From contig OX485803.1 in NCBI GenBank assembly GCA_950295325.1, forward strand, positions 16,058,001 through 16,122,000: a stretch of DNA of 64,000 bases, given 5' to 3'. The position numbers and the translations under genes are program-made. The stretch is from Polytrichum commune (lineage: Eukaryota; Streptophyta; Polytrichopsida; Polytrichales; Polytrichaceae). A model generated the notes under the pieces. The model saw nothing but the letters and a program-made list of their open reading frames with translations. It was not told the origin of the DNA and made no database searches. Position 1 is the first letter of the stretch; every line of letters begins with the position of its first letter. Shown piece after piece: positions 12,901 to 25,600 of the stretch.

Positions 12901-13341
12901 ATGAAAATATAGATGATTGGATTTATGGATGCATGGGAAGTGCAGTCACTGATTTTAATTTCAAGTTTCTAAGAGAGGACGCATTGGCTATAACATTTGG
13001 CTATTGGAGTGACGAAGCCACATATGGATGGTTAACCCAATTTTCATCCAGATGACTACACATTCCTCCAAGTAGTCCACGATCTCATCCAATTCTGATG
13101 ATGTTTTGGGATATTTCTGGCTATTCATCTGCAGAATTCATTTTGCGGAATATTTCATTTTTTGATTTTAGAATCACAAATCACTGGCGGATAGCCAGAT
13201 TAAAAATCGCTGGGTACAGTATGGATGGATGGGGGAAGGAAGTCTTGGATGAACATCTATGAACAAGAGCATTCACAAAATTAATCCTGTGAGGTACTGT
13301 AGGTCCACAATAGATGGGTCTTAAATGGTTGATGGGTCTTA
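9981..13341. other. SGR 3' region and intergenic, no gene recognised
   Basis: AATAAA-type polyadenylation signals occur, for example near 10578. Frames at 11637-12311 (+) and 12390-12845 (-) are the longest, but they overlap other frames and show no domain, splice structure or codon bias I can recognise. Degenerate GGATGA repeats lie at 12860-12935. A non-coding transcript or long 3' untranslated region is possible but not supported. Confidence 0.4.
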
Positions 13342-13639
13342 GGGCCGGTTCACATGGGGTCCCAAGTCCCACTTGTATTAGCAAGTCCCACCATGGAGGC
13401 AATTTCCTGACTTTTGAGCCTCAAGTAACCATAGAAATATAGTTAATTGTCATAAATTTGGATCTTGATTATTGTACACAAAATTAATCATGAGACTCGT
13501 GTTGAGAGTTGGGTCCAAGTTATTTCTCAACCCAACTCTCAAACACAAGTCCCAAGCCTCAGCTTCAAAAAAAGTGTTGTCATGTAGGCATTCATGTCAT
13601 ACTTGGGACTTAGGACTTGGGACCCATGTGAAGTGGCAA
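13342..13639. mobile_element. Tourist-like MITE, about 298 bp
   Basis: The left end GGGCCGGTTCACATGGGG follows a TTA, and the right end carries the inverted form (CCCATGTGAAGTGGC). Inside both ends is a CCCAAGTCC motif. The length and the TIR start GGG(C/T) with TTA match the PIF/Harbinger-derived Tourist type seen again at 47282 and 53072. The right target duplication is eroded, so that boundary is approximate. Confidence 0.6.
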
Positions 13640-15154
13640 GTCCAAACTTTCATGTTCTCAACCGTTAAGATTGGATGCTCTCAAAAATGCCGGTCCCAAA
13701 AAGTAGTAGCTAGCTAGAAGCATAAATTGTTTGAGTCTTAAAAATGGCTATGAGAGCCTAAAGCCAAACCTCAAATTGGCTAAAAACGAGGATTTTCTCT
13801 CAGAGTTGGCTCGGGTGTGAGGGGTAGACCTCCTAGGCATATCAACTATACATCGACATTTGCTTGGAGAGGGGTGGAACACTCAAGGTTAAAAATCTTG
13901 TTTCTAAAGGAGAATGCCTCCGACTCACGAGCTAAGCAAGTACATTTGCAAGCAAAAGGCACATCCAAAGGCTCTAGATTGAACGCATTCCTCAAGCTTC
14001 CGAAGCTTACTTTTAGGATAGTGTTGCTCTTCAACTCCCGCCCCTCCCCCCAAAAAAACCGGTTTAACATGATTGTGATTGACATGGATTCAAGATTGAC
14101 AGTGAAGGTCGATTGCAGAGGGAGGCCCAACCGCACAATTACCAAGAGGACCAAATCGTGAAAGGTGCATATTATCAAGAAAACGAGATCCACCTTGCTT
14201 GCACTCATACCAACAAGAAAGACTCACCTCGCATTCAACCACATCTCATGCTATAACATTCATAAAAACAACCATAAATCACAACAAAATATACACAAGA
14301 TAAAACATAAATGAGGAAGGGTTTCAGCTTCCTTGTTTAGCCGAGGCAATTACACGTAAATAAAGGTATTCACCTTTGAATCTATCCCCCATAATCGTAC
14401 AAGTTCCAACAATTTCAATCGTGACTGCTACATGACAGCATTTCATCACTTCCACAACTTCATCGTAGTGTGAAGTACATAGATACAAACTCCCCATCAA
14501 TAAATGAAAACTTGGCAAGTTTGAATTGGGAAGTAATCAACAAAAGATATTGGTCTTTACGACAATTCCCGCCATTAAGCACTATCAGCCAATGCACCTT
14601 CATAAAAGACGATGTTATCAAACACAAGGGCCCTACCAAACGCAATGGCGGACTAGCAGTCAGTGATTATTGTGACAATCAAAAACTTAGAGATAATGAA
14701 CGAAGTGACAATGAAGAGATGAAGGAGGCAAAATAGATGCGCGATACCTTACAAGTGGCAATAGGACTCAAATCCATCGGCAAGGGTATCGTATCATTGG
14801 CTACATGTACAAGATTACGACATCTGATAGAAGACAAGTTTGGTCTCTTACGATGGAATATATTTAAAGAATTGCATAAATTCTCAAAGATCTTTGGTCG
14901 ACAACACCATCTTCAACCTGAACTTATAGAGCTTGAAGTTGTCGCCACCGAATTTGTCAACCGTTACAAGTTTATCGTCCTCACTAGAAGCCATTTTTTT
15001 ATCCGAATACAAACTCCCACTCACTCAATGTAGCACAAGAACTCAAAAACCCTCAAAAGAGTTAGAATTTGCTTAAACAATATGTAATGGACTCTACTTA
15101 TTTAAGGTTCTCCTACATACAAGTCAGAATCTTAACCTTTTAAGTTAGTACAAA
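13640..15154. other. Intergenic, no gene recognised
   Basis: Overlapping mid-size frames occur on both strands (for example 14470-14736 and 14737-15033 on plus, 13846-14208 on minus). None has a domain I recognise or a second supporting exon. They may be eroded transposon coding sequence. Confidence 0.35.
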
Positions 15155-15660
15155 ACCACTAAAAAACTTTAAAATATTCTAGAATTATTGAAATCACTTA
15201 ATAATTCTAGACTTCAATTGAATCCTTCAAAATTAAAATATTTCAAAACACTGTGAAATTATTGAAATCTCTCAAATCAATACATTTTCAATCCAAATAG
15301 ATGCAAAATCATTCAATAACTACGATAAAAACACAACTAAGCCTCTGGGAATTCAAATCATCTCAAATTAATCGTAAAAAATAAAGGCTTTCAAATCAAC
15401 ATTTTTTACTCCAAATAGATGTAAAATGATTTAATATCCATCAAGAGAGCACAATTAGGTATTTTGAAATTCAAATCACCTCAAACTAAGCATAGATTGT
15501 AAGGATCTCCTAAATCAACACCTTTGCATTCAAAATAAATGTAAAATCACTTCAAAACCATCAAGAGGACACAACTAAGCATCTTGCAACTCAAATCACC
15601 TCAAACTAAAAGTATAAAAAAAATATCTCTCAAGTCAACACCTTTTCGTTCAATAAACGA
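15155..15660. repeat. Minisatellite, 119-bp unit, about four copies
   Basis: A CAAATCAA(T/C)A anchor recurs at 15273, 15392, 15511 and 15631, a spacing of 119-120 bp. Each unit contains a CCAAATAGATG-like segment, CATCAAGAG-type sequence, ACACAACTAAG and TCAAATCACCTCAAACTAA in the same order. Divergence between copies is perhaps 20-25 percent. No coding content is visible. Confidence 0.72.
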
Positions 15661-16059
15661 ATTGATTGACATTCATGCATTCAAAATGAAATGGACCTCT
15701 ACCAAATGGGTCATTTAATATAATAACACTCTTATAAGATGTTTCACACTGGTCCAAACCTCCACGAGTGCTTTTTAAATCCTTCAAAGCTTCAAAACTC
15801 CATCAAAAGTTCTAAACATCTGCAAATCGCCTCCGATCAGATCTAGCCCTCTCCTAGCTACTTCTAAGTTGATCTCTCTCCTTCACAACAAATTGGGCCT
15901 ATAATATACAGGGAAATGAGAAAAAAAATGCAAATAGTCCAGCGTAGGAACGTATGATACAATCAATAAGATTTACATACAAGGAAAATAATGCTTAGTT
16001 CATTCTCTTTATTTATACGTATAGGTCACGACCAATGTTGACAACCCATATGAGACAAT

Positions 16060-16790
16060 ATTACTAATGCAACCTAATATTATCTTTCATTAGTATTTAA
16101 TTAAAGAATTTTTGCACACATTGCCATATGGACATGTTTATAAGATATGGCCATCCAACTAATTCAAATAATATATTTTTAGAATACATCTATCATAAAA
16201 ATTAGAATAAGCATAGGGCATCTAGATTTGGATGAAAAAAACATAATATCAATAATATCTTAATTTTTATATTACCAATATTCATATAATTTTATATTTA
16301 TATTTATATTTTATATTTAAAAATAAGTTTTATATAAGAATTTAAATAAAATAATAATTTTGATAAACTTTAATTTTTTTAATTAAATAAAATAACATAT
16401 TTGATTCTATAGAATAAAATTGCTTGATTAAATTAAATCTAACTATTTTATTCTATAAATAAATTTATTAAATTAAATATTTCATTCTATAAAATAAAAT
16501 ATACATATTCATTCAAACAAAATATACATATGTTATTTCTTAGATTTTGTTGCTACTATCTAATTTATCATTTAACTTTCGTTTGATTTAATTGATTGAA
16601 TATTTTTCATATGTAAACTTAAAGATGAAACAAAAATATTACAAATTGAATTAAAACTTATTTGAATATAATAAGATTATGAATCTACATTGAAATTCAA
16701 AATTATATTTTTTTGTCAAATCATGTTGCTTATCAAAATAATATTCTTAATAACCAACAAAATATGATATCATAGTTATCGTGTAAATAC
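16060..16790. other. Extremely AT-rich block
   Basis: The block is dominated by A and T, with repeated TTAAATTAAATAT and ATTCTATAAAATAAAAT-type segments. It has no reading frames of interest. It is similar in character to the block at 19620-21260 that flanks the other side of the LTR-like sequence. I see no gene. Confidence 0.55.
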
Positions 16791-18150
16791 CGATCGTGTG
16801 TCATTGCAGTTCGAATACCAACCACCACTAATAAACAACACTAAAATATAGCAAGGTCACATATGAACAACACATCTTAACTGTGCCCAAAAGATCCGAG
16901 GATCGACCTTGCGATGATGCCGGAGACGGAAAACAATAATGTCGGCTCCGCGTTGTAACCATAACCCCGCAATGGGTTTAGTCACTGGAGCCAACAACCT
17001 AAACTAATGTGGTGTAAAGGTAAAGGGTTGATATGTGAAAGGCAACATGCACCTGCAAACAATTCCAAATCTTATGGTCATTTGGTCATCAATCCAGCCT
17101 CATCATAAGGGAATACAAGCACCGCCCATTTGGTGTACACACAAGGGTCTCGTCGGTCATTACTCCGACCTCACCCCCACAAGACCCTATCACAAACTAG
17201 GACAATACAAAATGGGGCAATGTTGGATGACTTCAACACAACATCCCGCCACGGGAGAAGGTACCACAACAAAATACAATGAACAATGCAATAATAACAC
17301 TGGATCCTCTTCCCCAAAACAACACTTAAACAAAAATTGAAGGCGACCGCGACCAACCGGCACTCGTATGCGGTTATTGGTCAAAATGAAGAGCCCTTGT
17401 TGCTTAAGAAATTAAATTGTATAAGCATATCTCTCATCTAGTACTACAATATAAAATCTTCTCTTCCCTGAAGTCCATGGAATCTGTGTTCTTAACACAA
17501 TTCGCTCTTAACAATTATCTTGTTAAGTCGAATGGTGATTCCATATACCACGCTCCACCCCTAGGCAATCTCTCAACAATTTATAAACTTATCCCAACCA
17601 ATCTAATAAATCTATCCCTAAATAAATTCCAACAACAATCTAATAAATCTCACCCAAAATAAACCCAAACACCTACAATTTGCCCCCCAAAATTGAAAAA
17701 TACCCCTATGTTTCTTTGAACCAAAAGAAAAAAAAGAAAACACCTTTCGATGCCAAGTACCTCGCCCAAATTGTTACGGAAGATGAGTAAGTCACTTGCA
17801 CGTTCGCCGCAAGCCCACGCTTCCAACGTGACCGGATGCTCCCACGAACTCTTCCCATGCAGTCTTCCTCTTCCGAAACCAAATACCTTAAATGATCATA
17901 AGGTATTTGTGGATGATGGCATTCAATGTCCCAAACCCCCAATTGCCAGGCGTGATGGATGAAAATAACCTTGGCAATTACTTTGGTCAATATGTATCTT
18001 GTTTAGTTAAGAATGTGACCTCCAAACACTAAGGTTGTAAATGTGTCCCCTTCGGAATCGATATAAATTGATTATTTTATTTTATTTTATTTTTGAACAA
18101 GTTATGGTCACCAAGTTGCAAACTTGGTTAACAAACTCAATGTTTAAAAT
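16791..18150. other. Intergenic, no gene recognised
   Basis: Ordinary composition with short frames only. A TTTTA repeat lies at 18073-18091, just before the LTR-like sequence. This stretch may belong to the same retroelement remnant, but I cannot show it. Confidence 0.35.
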
Positions 18151-19587
18151 AAATTTAAAAAATCCAAAATCCAAAATCCAAAAATATATAAAAATAAATG
18201 AAAAGGCCCCCCACCCTGCCGGCTGCTGGCGGGGGGCAGGGAGGGCCGGGGAGGGTAGCACTGGGGGAGCCGCGTCACTGAGGCGCGGATTAGGGAGCCG
18301 AGCCTGTGGGCGGCTCCCACAATCTGAGCCACTCACTTGGTAGCATTCATCCAACGGTTGAAAAAATCCTAGGTGGCGGGCGCCCATAGTCGGGCACGGG
18401 TCCCAAACGCGGGCGGGCATGCAAGGTCCGGCACGGGTCCCGGAACGCACCTCCCCATTAACTGCGGTCCAAATTAATTGATGTCAAGTGAGGAGAGGGC
18501 ATTAGAATTAATTGATGTCAAGTGAGGAGAGTGCATTAGAATTTATTGATGTCAAGTGAGGAGAGGGTATTAGAATTAATTGACATTAATTAATTTGGAC
18601 CACAGTTAATGGGGAGCTGTGTTCCGGGACCCGTGCCGGACCTCGCATGCCCGCCTACGTTTGGGACCCGTGCCCGACCATGGGTGCCCGCCACCTAGGA
18701 TATTTTCAACCGTTGGATGAATGTTTAGAAGTGAACGGCTCAGATTGTGGGAGCTGGCCACAGGCCCGGCTCCCTAATCTGCGCCTCAGTGACGCGGCAG
18801 GGGAGGGGAGGGCGGCGGGGAGGCATCCGGCTCGGCTTGCCGCCGGCCGCGTGCCGTCACAGCCTGGAGTCCAGAGAGCTCCGGCTCTCGGCGCCGCTTC
18901 CTCTTCTCCTCTCCCTTGTTGATTCTTTTAATTTTTTTGTAAATTTTTGTGAATGAACTTGAACTTGAATCGGAATGAAGAGTGCTCTTCACAAGCTTAA
19001 TGATACAAATCCAAGCTTGTAAGTGGAAAAATAACAAGGAATTCCGTAGTCAATTCAATAATTCATCACCACAATTCACCTTGATGTGGCCTTCAAAAAA
19101 CAAGCATTCTTCATCTTGTTGTGCCGCAAATTCGCGGTGTTCTCTCTCCGGAACTTCGCAACTTCATCACTCTTTGTCCTCACGCCTTTCCTTGTGTGTT
19201 ATATATCAAGAATGAAAAAGAAAACATAAAAAATGAGGCATTCTTCCCAGGTGAGAAGGAAGAAAGTAGAACACTCATAATAGCTCTAAATCTCTTTTCA
19301 AATGCACACAATTAATCAAGCTATCTCTCACTCCACCACGGGAGAATCCAAGAGTGCAAGAGAGGGGAGAAGAACTCAAGATTTATTGTAAAAACATGCA
19401 ATCTTCACCTCACACAAGCTCTCTTCACACACTCACTTACAAGACTTGACTTGGCAAGAATGTCAAGCCAAGGAGGAGGCTCCTCACTTAGGAGCCTCAC
19501 TTTCCAAAACTAAGGTTCATCCATCCAACTCTAAATGAATAAAGCCCAACGGATAAGGTGCGGCCGCCGACGCCACATACCGTGACA
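18151..19587 (-). mobile_element. Degenerate LTR (solo or truncated) related to the 62-kb LTR
   Basis: The outer end, read on the minus strand, starts TGTCACGG. This is very close to the TGTCACGT start at 62951. From 19315 (ATCAAGCTATCTCTCACTCC, then GGAGAATCCAAGAGTGCAAG) and from 19441 (AAGACTTGACTTGGCAAGAA) it parallels 62601 and 62744 in the same order and orientation. Both copies also have a GC-rich block flanked by AT-rich sequence. No gag or pol follows, so it is a solo or truncated LTR. A foldback element is inserted in it. Confidence 0.6.
18269..18798. mobile_element. Foldback transposon with 218-bp arms, nested in LTR
   Basis: The left arm 18269-18486 begins GCCGCGTCACTGAGGCGC, and the right arm 18581-18798 ends with its exact inverse. 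The arms stay closely complementary along their whole length, including the CGGGCACGGGTCCCAAACG segment. The 94-bp centre is made mainly of 34-bp direct repeats (TTGATGTCAAGTGAGGAG at 18478, 18512 and 18546). No coding sequence is present. The GC-rich arms contrast with the AT-rich surroundings. A target duplication is not clear. Confidence 0.82.
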
Positions 19588-19619
19588 GAGTGGACCTAAA
19601 TTTTTTCGTGAAGACAAAG

Positions 19620-21260
19620 TTGAGAAATAAATTTAATTCGATTATTTTACATTTGAAAAAATTCATTTGAATACATACAAATTGAATCAGATAATCATTC
19701 ATCTTCTACACACTTGAATATATCGTGTATTTGTTACAACAATTTCATATTTAATTAAAGTGAATAATTAAACTGATTTGTTACATTTCTATTTTCTGAA
19801 ATAATATGTACTAATAGATATTAAACCACATTGTCTACTTTGCAAGTTCTATAGATATGGTAGAATAAAGAATAATTTGATTCATCATACATAAATAATC
19901 TTTAATCCGTAGTATAAATATTCAATCAATCAATTTATATATATATATAATGATATAATACAATACATTATAATATATAATATATAGTAATATATACAAA
20001 CTAATATATAGATAAATTAAAATAAATTAAAAATTAAAATAACATAGTAAAATAAATTATAGATTTAAAATAATATTGTATTACGTATATATATTTATAT
20101 ACAATATAACAAAATGATAAAAAATGATACAATATAATAGAATGATTGAAATAAATATTATAGAATATAAATAATCACATTAATATCAATTATTTCTTGG
20201 CAATCTGTATGATTATAATGATGAATTTTTTAATAATGTTAATCACTCGAGTAACAATGATCTATGTGTCAATTTTAAGAAATTGATGATGTTTTGGTGT
20301 AGTGGTTATGTTTTTAGATATCACCAATATAATTTCATTAATTTCAAAGATTTTCAAAGATTTTTTGTATATTCATAAAAATATCATAAAAATCCATCAG
20401 TATCGTGATCTTCTTCTGTAATACTGTCTACAATAATCACTGGACAAAAATTCTTATTGTTTGCATTTTTATTGTGACCTTGAATTCTGATCATTATTGT
20501 ACAAAATGTAGTGATTAGACTTCTAAGAGATCTTATTTTGAAATCTCTTATACATATCTTTGTATAAAAAATTTGAAGTAATTCAAATACAAATGCAGAA
20601 AGAATAATAATAATATGCCTATTTTGTGATATTAATATTGTGTAAGATATATCACACATTCGAAAGCCAGTAACATATTTATATTTGACACCAATTTTTT
20701 TTGTCTTCATATATGTTCATTTATAATCTGGTCTTTGTGATTATGTATTACGTCACCAACGATTGTCATTGTGATTGATGATAAATACTCTTAATTTATT
20801 AAATCACAATGAAAAAAAATTGAACTTGATGTATTTTTTGAGTTTCCATAAAAAAATGTAATGGAAAATACCATACACGTTTAGAATTCAGTCACAAAAT
20901 GAAAATCTTTACGTTTAACATATATTTCAAGTATATACATGACAATCTTAGAAGATCTAATGATAATAGTAATGACCATGAAAATGTGAGTACTATGAAA
21001 ATAAAAATAAAATCACATAAAAATAACAAACAAAAAAAAATGCTCAAACACAATAAATGTAAGATGAAAAGAAAAAACTACAATTACGCAGACCACCTCA
21101 ATATATACAAGCTTTTTGAACCGTGGACAACTGCCAAATTTATTATAATTATCTATGATTTTTCAATATATTTTAGGGAATAACTATAATTAACTATATA
21201 TATATACATACACTATAGTGAACATGACCAAAAATAACATGAACAAGGAAACGGTAGAAC
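19620..21260. other. Extremely AT-rich block with TA repeats
   Basis: It contains (TA)n runs such as at 19938-19950, many ATAATATA-like repeats and no credible coding sequence. A minus-strand frame at 20384-20710 is a by-product of low GC. Nothing else was recognised. Confidence 0.5.
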
Positions 21261-21404
21261 TGTGCGGCTCTGTCCTTTCTTATGAAAGACTACAATTGTA
21301 ATTGTCTAGTTTGCTCATTCCAGTCCATGGCTATTTTCTATATCTTTAACCAAAAAGGTCCAAGTATTATCCGGAGGCTAGTTAGTATTGAAAAATCACA
21401 AAAT

Positions 21405-21815
21405 TTACGTACCATTGCCGTTAGTATCAATTGCCCCAAACGAACAAGACACATCACTCACACTCACTGTATTAGGAGAATTCAAATAAGAAGAGGGATT
21501 AGCATACAAAAAACGGTACTTACTGTCCTTCTTCCAAAGTGAAATAGCGTCACCAATTATGTCATCTACCTCCTCATATGGCCCTTCCAAGGCAATTCGC
21601 AGCATTGCATCGAGATTCTTACTACCCAACCTATTTCTAACTTTGGTCTTGATCAAATTCTGCACACTGAAAGCACGCTCACATGTCGTTGTAGAAACAC
21701 ATTGCACATGAGCTAAGTCTGCAAGAATAAGGAGGTTGGGGTACTGTGCTTGCAAAGCATGATTCCAAGTTATCATGCCCCACCGCTGCGGAATGGAAGT
21801 TGTGGCGGGAAGCAA
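21405..21815 (-). pseudogene. hAT-like transposase, C-terminal fragment
   Basis: The 136-residue frame contains a typical hAT C-terminal dimerisation region. An aliphatic LILADLAHVQCVSTTTCERAFS segment (about residues 29-50) is followed by a KTKVRNRLGSKNL segment and LRIALEGP. This Cys-Glu-Arg-xx-Ser motif and the following RN(R)L pattern are shared by the TTF-zinc-finger/ZNF862-like branch of hAT proteins, where this domain holds the transposase dimer together. The N-terminal DNA-binding and catalytic parts are absent upstream on this strand. It is a remnant rather than an active gene. Confidence 0.65.
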
Positions 21816-22189
21816 GTAACCCTAAACCATAAGCCACACTAACCCTAAACCACAAGCCAACAAGGCATAGTCTCCAACTATGCATAGTATTGAAAAAAAT
21901 ACTTAATATATATATATTTGGTCGGATGCCCGCCATGAAAATAAAATTTCAATCGGTAATTTGCCGTGGATACTCTAGGGCAGCTTGCCTTAATGCTGGC
22001 ATTTTTTTTCTTCTAATCGGCCCATTTCCGTAAACCTTGATTTTCTTCCGGAACCGCTTCCTAAACTTTCCAATTGCATTCGGAAATTCTCAAAATCAAC
22101 CGGCTAGCTTGTAACTAACTGCCGGCACTACCCGTTCATTGGTCCCGGCTTCCATTCTCTCAACGGCTGAGATTGGACGGATTGAGTTC

Positions 22190-22233
22190 AAGTGTATCTG
22201 GGACTTGGGAGCCCGTGTGAACGGGCCCTAAGT
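22190..22233. repeat. Single terminal inverted repeat of a Tourist-like MITE
   Basis: The sequence GGGACTTGGGAGCCCGTG followed by TGAACGGGCCC and TAA is the inverted form of the left end of the MITE at 13342. No partner end was found within 400 bp upstream. The element is therefore truncated or interrupted by the hAT remnant. Confidence 0.45.
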
Positions 22234-22681
22234 ACTTACCCCGGCGATGACCAAGGCTCTTCCGTTGTTGAATTCGGAAGCACTCATCAATTGCGGTTGT
22301 TTTGTTTTGAGTTTGTTTTAAGAGTCTGTGTTATGTTGAACCACGGTGACTGTGAATCGTCACTCCTCAATACCTACGTATAAGGTTGATCAGCTAATTT
22401 GTGTGCTGTTTCCTACTGAGTGAGGAAGGAAGGAAGGAAGGCGGGATTGCACAGTTATCCCCGCAACAGGATTCCCGAATTTCATCTCCAACTCAATTCG
22501 GTGCCAGGATTGCGGTGCTCCCGGGATGCTTCATCAGCTTCGCAGGGGATATCTCGTAATGTAGGTCATCAGCAGCGCCCAATTGACTCTTAAGTCTGCG
22601 TTTCATATATAAGTTAACTTAAGTTACGTGGAATGAGCGTTTTGGAAGTGCAGTGAGTGAGCGCATTCATTCATAGCTGCC

Positions 22682-25600
22682 ATGCAGGGTGGTGGTTTCT
22701 TGGCCAATCGCTTCGCACTTCTTCCCACCCCCACCGTCGCTGCTTTGCTTCTTGGCTCATCTGGTAACGCCGCGAGGGGGGCTACTCGCATTCAGGACAT
22801 TGCCCGCAGTTGCGTAATCCAGCCGCGAACGAGGGGAGGAATTAGTAGCTCATCACGGCCTTGTTTGCATCTCTTGCTGCAACGGAGCACGCCAACATCT
22901 TTTACCAGGTGCGCTTCACATTTGGAGGCTAGGGAGAGGGAGAGCACTATGGACGCAGAGGGCGCCGGCCTGCCTGGTCAGTTCAAATTCTCGCACATCT
23001 CTCTCTCTCTCTCTCAATTATCGTGGCCGTTAGGGCTCTTGCCTCCTGATTAGGTATAGCCAGAAACTAAATCAATTCATCACACACTTCTAAAATCATG
23101 TATCATATAAAATCATACAATCGCATCAAACCATAATTGCAAATCCACACCTATCGAACAGAGCTTTGAAATTGTTAATCTCTCAACTTTGGAACTCTGC
23201 GTTGCTCATATACGGGTCCTTGTGGCCTCCTTGTGGCCGTTAGGCTTCTGTTGCCTCCTGATCTATACCCTTCCACTGAAATCAATCTTTTGTGGGCTAA
23301 ACCCTAAACCTTTATCACAGACCTCTAAATTCCCTTATAAACACGGATTTCACAGTCGTGCATTCAATCGCATTTACATTGATACACTCGCATGAAATTA
23401 AAACTTTTAACATTGAGTCCATCCATGCCTACCAACATAGGTTTGCAATTCTAAGCTTCTTTTGTTTCTACATCTTATAGTTTCAAGACCTAAAAGATTT
23501 GAGATATGAGTTGAACCAGCGTTACCTCAATGTTATGTCTGCAACTCAAGAAGATTTTAGACCCCGAAGGGTATGTATCAACACTGACTCCACATTCAAC
23601 GCTACCTAGTCGCTTGCATCTTGGGATGATTTTTGTGTCGCCAGAGCAACTTGGGACCCACAATTTGTATTTCTCCTGCATCCATCTTGATCTTGAAATC
23701 GAAACGTCTTTAATGAGAGGAAGTAACAGTTAAGCCACAAATGAGCTCAGGCTCACAAAGCGTTCAAGGGACTTAGACCTTCCCCCCCCATATTTTTGGA
23801 GATCAGGATTTGTGCAATTTTGTTGTGCAGGTCATTGAGGAACAACCATTTCCTAAGCTGTATCCAGAACGTCAAAAGTGCAATTTTATTTTACAGGGAA
23901 GCAGGGTGTAGGCGCAGAACGGACCCAAGAATTGAGCACTTCCGCATCTGAAGAAGTGCCTGTGACAATCAAAGTGTCGGAAGAGCTAGGGCAACTTGAA
24001 CCAATGGGTCCAGACTCAGACGTAAAAGATGGCGTCAAAGTGGAGAAGTCAATATGGTCGAAACTGGGGCAGAGGGTCAACATTGCAGGCATTCAATTCG
24101 CCTCACATATCATCATGGGAAACCAACACCTTGCTATCCCTCACGTCAGTGTCCCTGATATACGGTGAGTTCTGAACCTTCGATTGACATTGGTCTTTCA
24201 TGTTGACTATATTTTCTCCTGAATTAAGTTTGTTGAAAGCATAGCAGTTCTTTGGGTTTTCGAAAGGAAGATCTATATTATTATGGCCAGTCTAATGAGT
24301 ACTTCTTTGAGCCCTCATGTGCAGTGAACCAATGTATGTGTCTCTACAAGGACTAAAGATGCAAAACTCCTTAATTGAGCGAAACGATCAAAGTCAATGT
24401 TGCATTGTAACATAGGTTACCTCAATCCTTTATCCAGGTTTGATGGTTTTGATGGTTATGGTAAGACCTGGCAATGGAGATTAAAGCATCTGTCGTCAAC
24501 ACTGATGTTTACTGGCAGGTGGGTAGACTGGAAGGCTTTACGTGACCGTGGCTTTGAGGGTGTTGTCTTTGACAAAGACAACACTCTCACTGCACCATAT
24601 GCACTAGCGGTCTGGCCAGCCCTTGGTCCATCTCTACAAGAATGTCAGGCCATTTTTGAAGGCCGAGTTGCCCTTCTGAGCAATTCAGCAGGTACATCTT
24701 TCTATTCTGTAGCACAAAACATGGGAGGTGCAGTTTTATTCTGTATAGTGCTAGAGAAGAATTTGTGTATATTGTGGATATTTGGATAAGGTTTAGAGTC
24801 GAATGCTGCAAAGCATGCATGGCAGCTCCAAATGTACGTCATAGCAACAGTTTTACTTACAAACCAGAATGGTGCAAATATTAACCAATGCAATTTGGAA
24901 TGCATGGATGGGGGCTAGAGCAGGGTTGTATCAATTTGATCCTGATGGGGTGGAGGCAAAAGCATTGGAGGAGAGATTGGGTATTCCAGTCATTCGCCAT
25001 GGTAATGATACTCACTGACGCACTCTGACATGTTCATGGTTGCAGTAGTTTTCCTTCATTGATGCAACCTAACTCTACACGAACATATTAGAATAGTGGT
25101 TATTTTCTCGAATCTGCATAGTATTCGCTAGCACCCCTTCTGAAAATTTGTAGAACAAAGTGTCATGGATCAGATACTCTCTGTGAAGACTGGCTAATAT
25201 TTGAGAAGGAGGTGGCTGTTGTTACATGTCTTGGGGAGATGAAGAAAGGAGAATGGCTGTTGTTACCATGTGTCTTGTGAAGTCATGTAGAAAAAATCAC
25301 AAATCACTCATTTGATCAAATTCTGTTGTGCAATGGTTGTGGTGTACCTCCTGTAAGTGCTACTTAATGTTTCCTTTTCCAGGTGCATCATGACACAAGA
25401 GTGGTTATCTATGTTGTATTCTAGCTTGACTACAATCAGTCTTGCCTTTCTTTTATTTAAGATTGTTTTGGAAATAAACAAGTCAATCACTTAGTGCATA
25501 ATCATGTATTGAGGTAAGTGTTGATGTGGAATTTATGAAATTCAGGAACCAAAAAACCAGCTGGTACAGCTGAGGACATCTCCAAGCATTTTGGATGTGA

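Noticed and set aside
22907-22910. Alternative donor (CCAG then GTGCGC) in PGPP1 exon 1
   Set aside because: Its phase does not match exon 2, whereas the donor at 22977 does.
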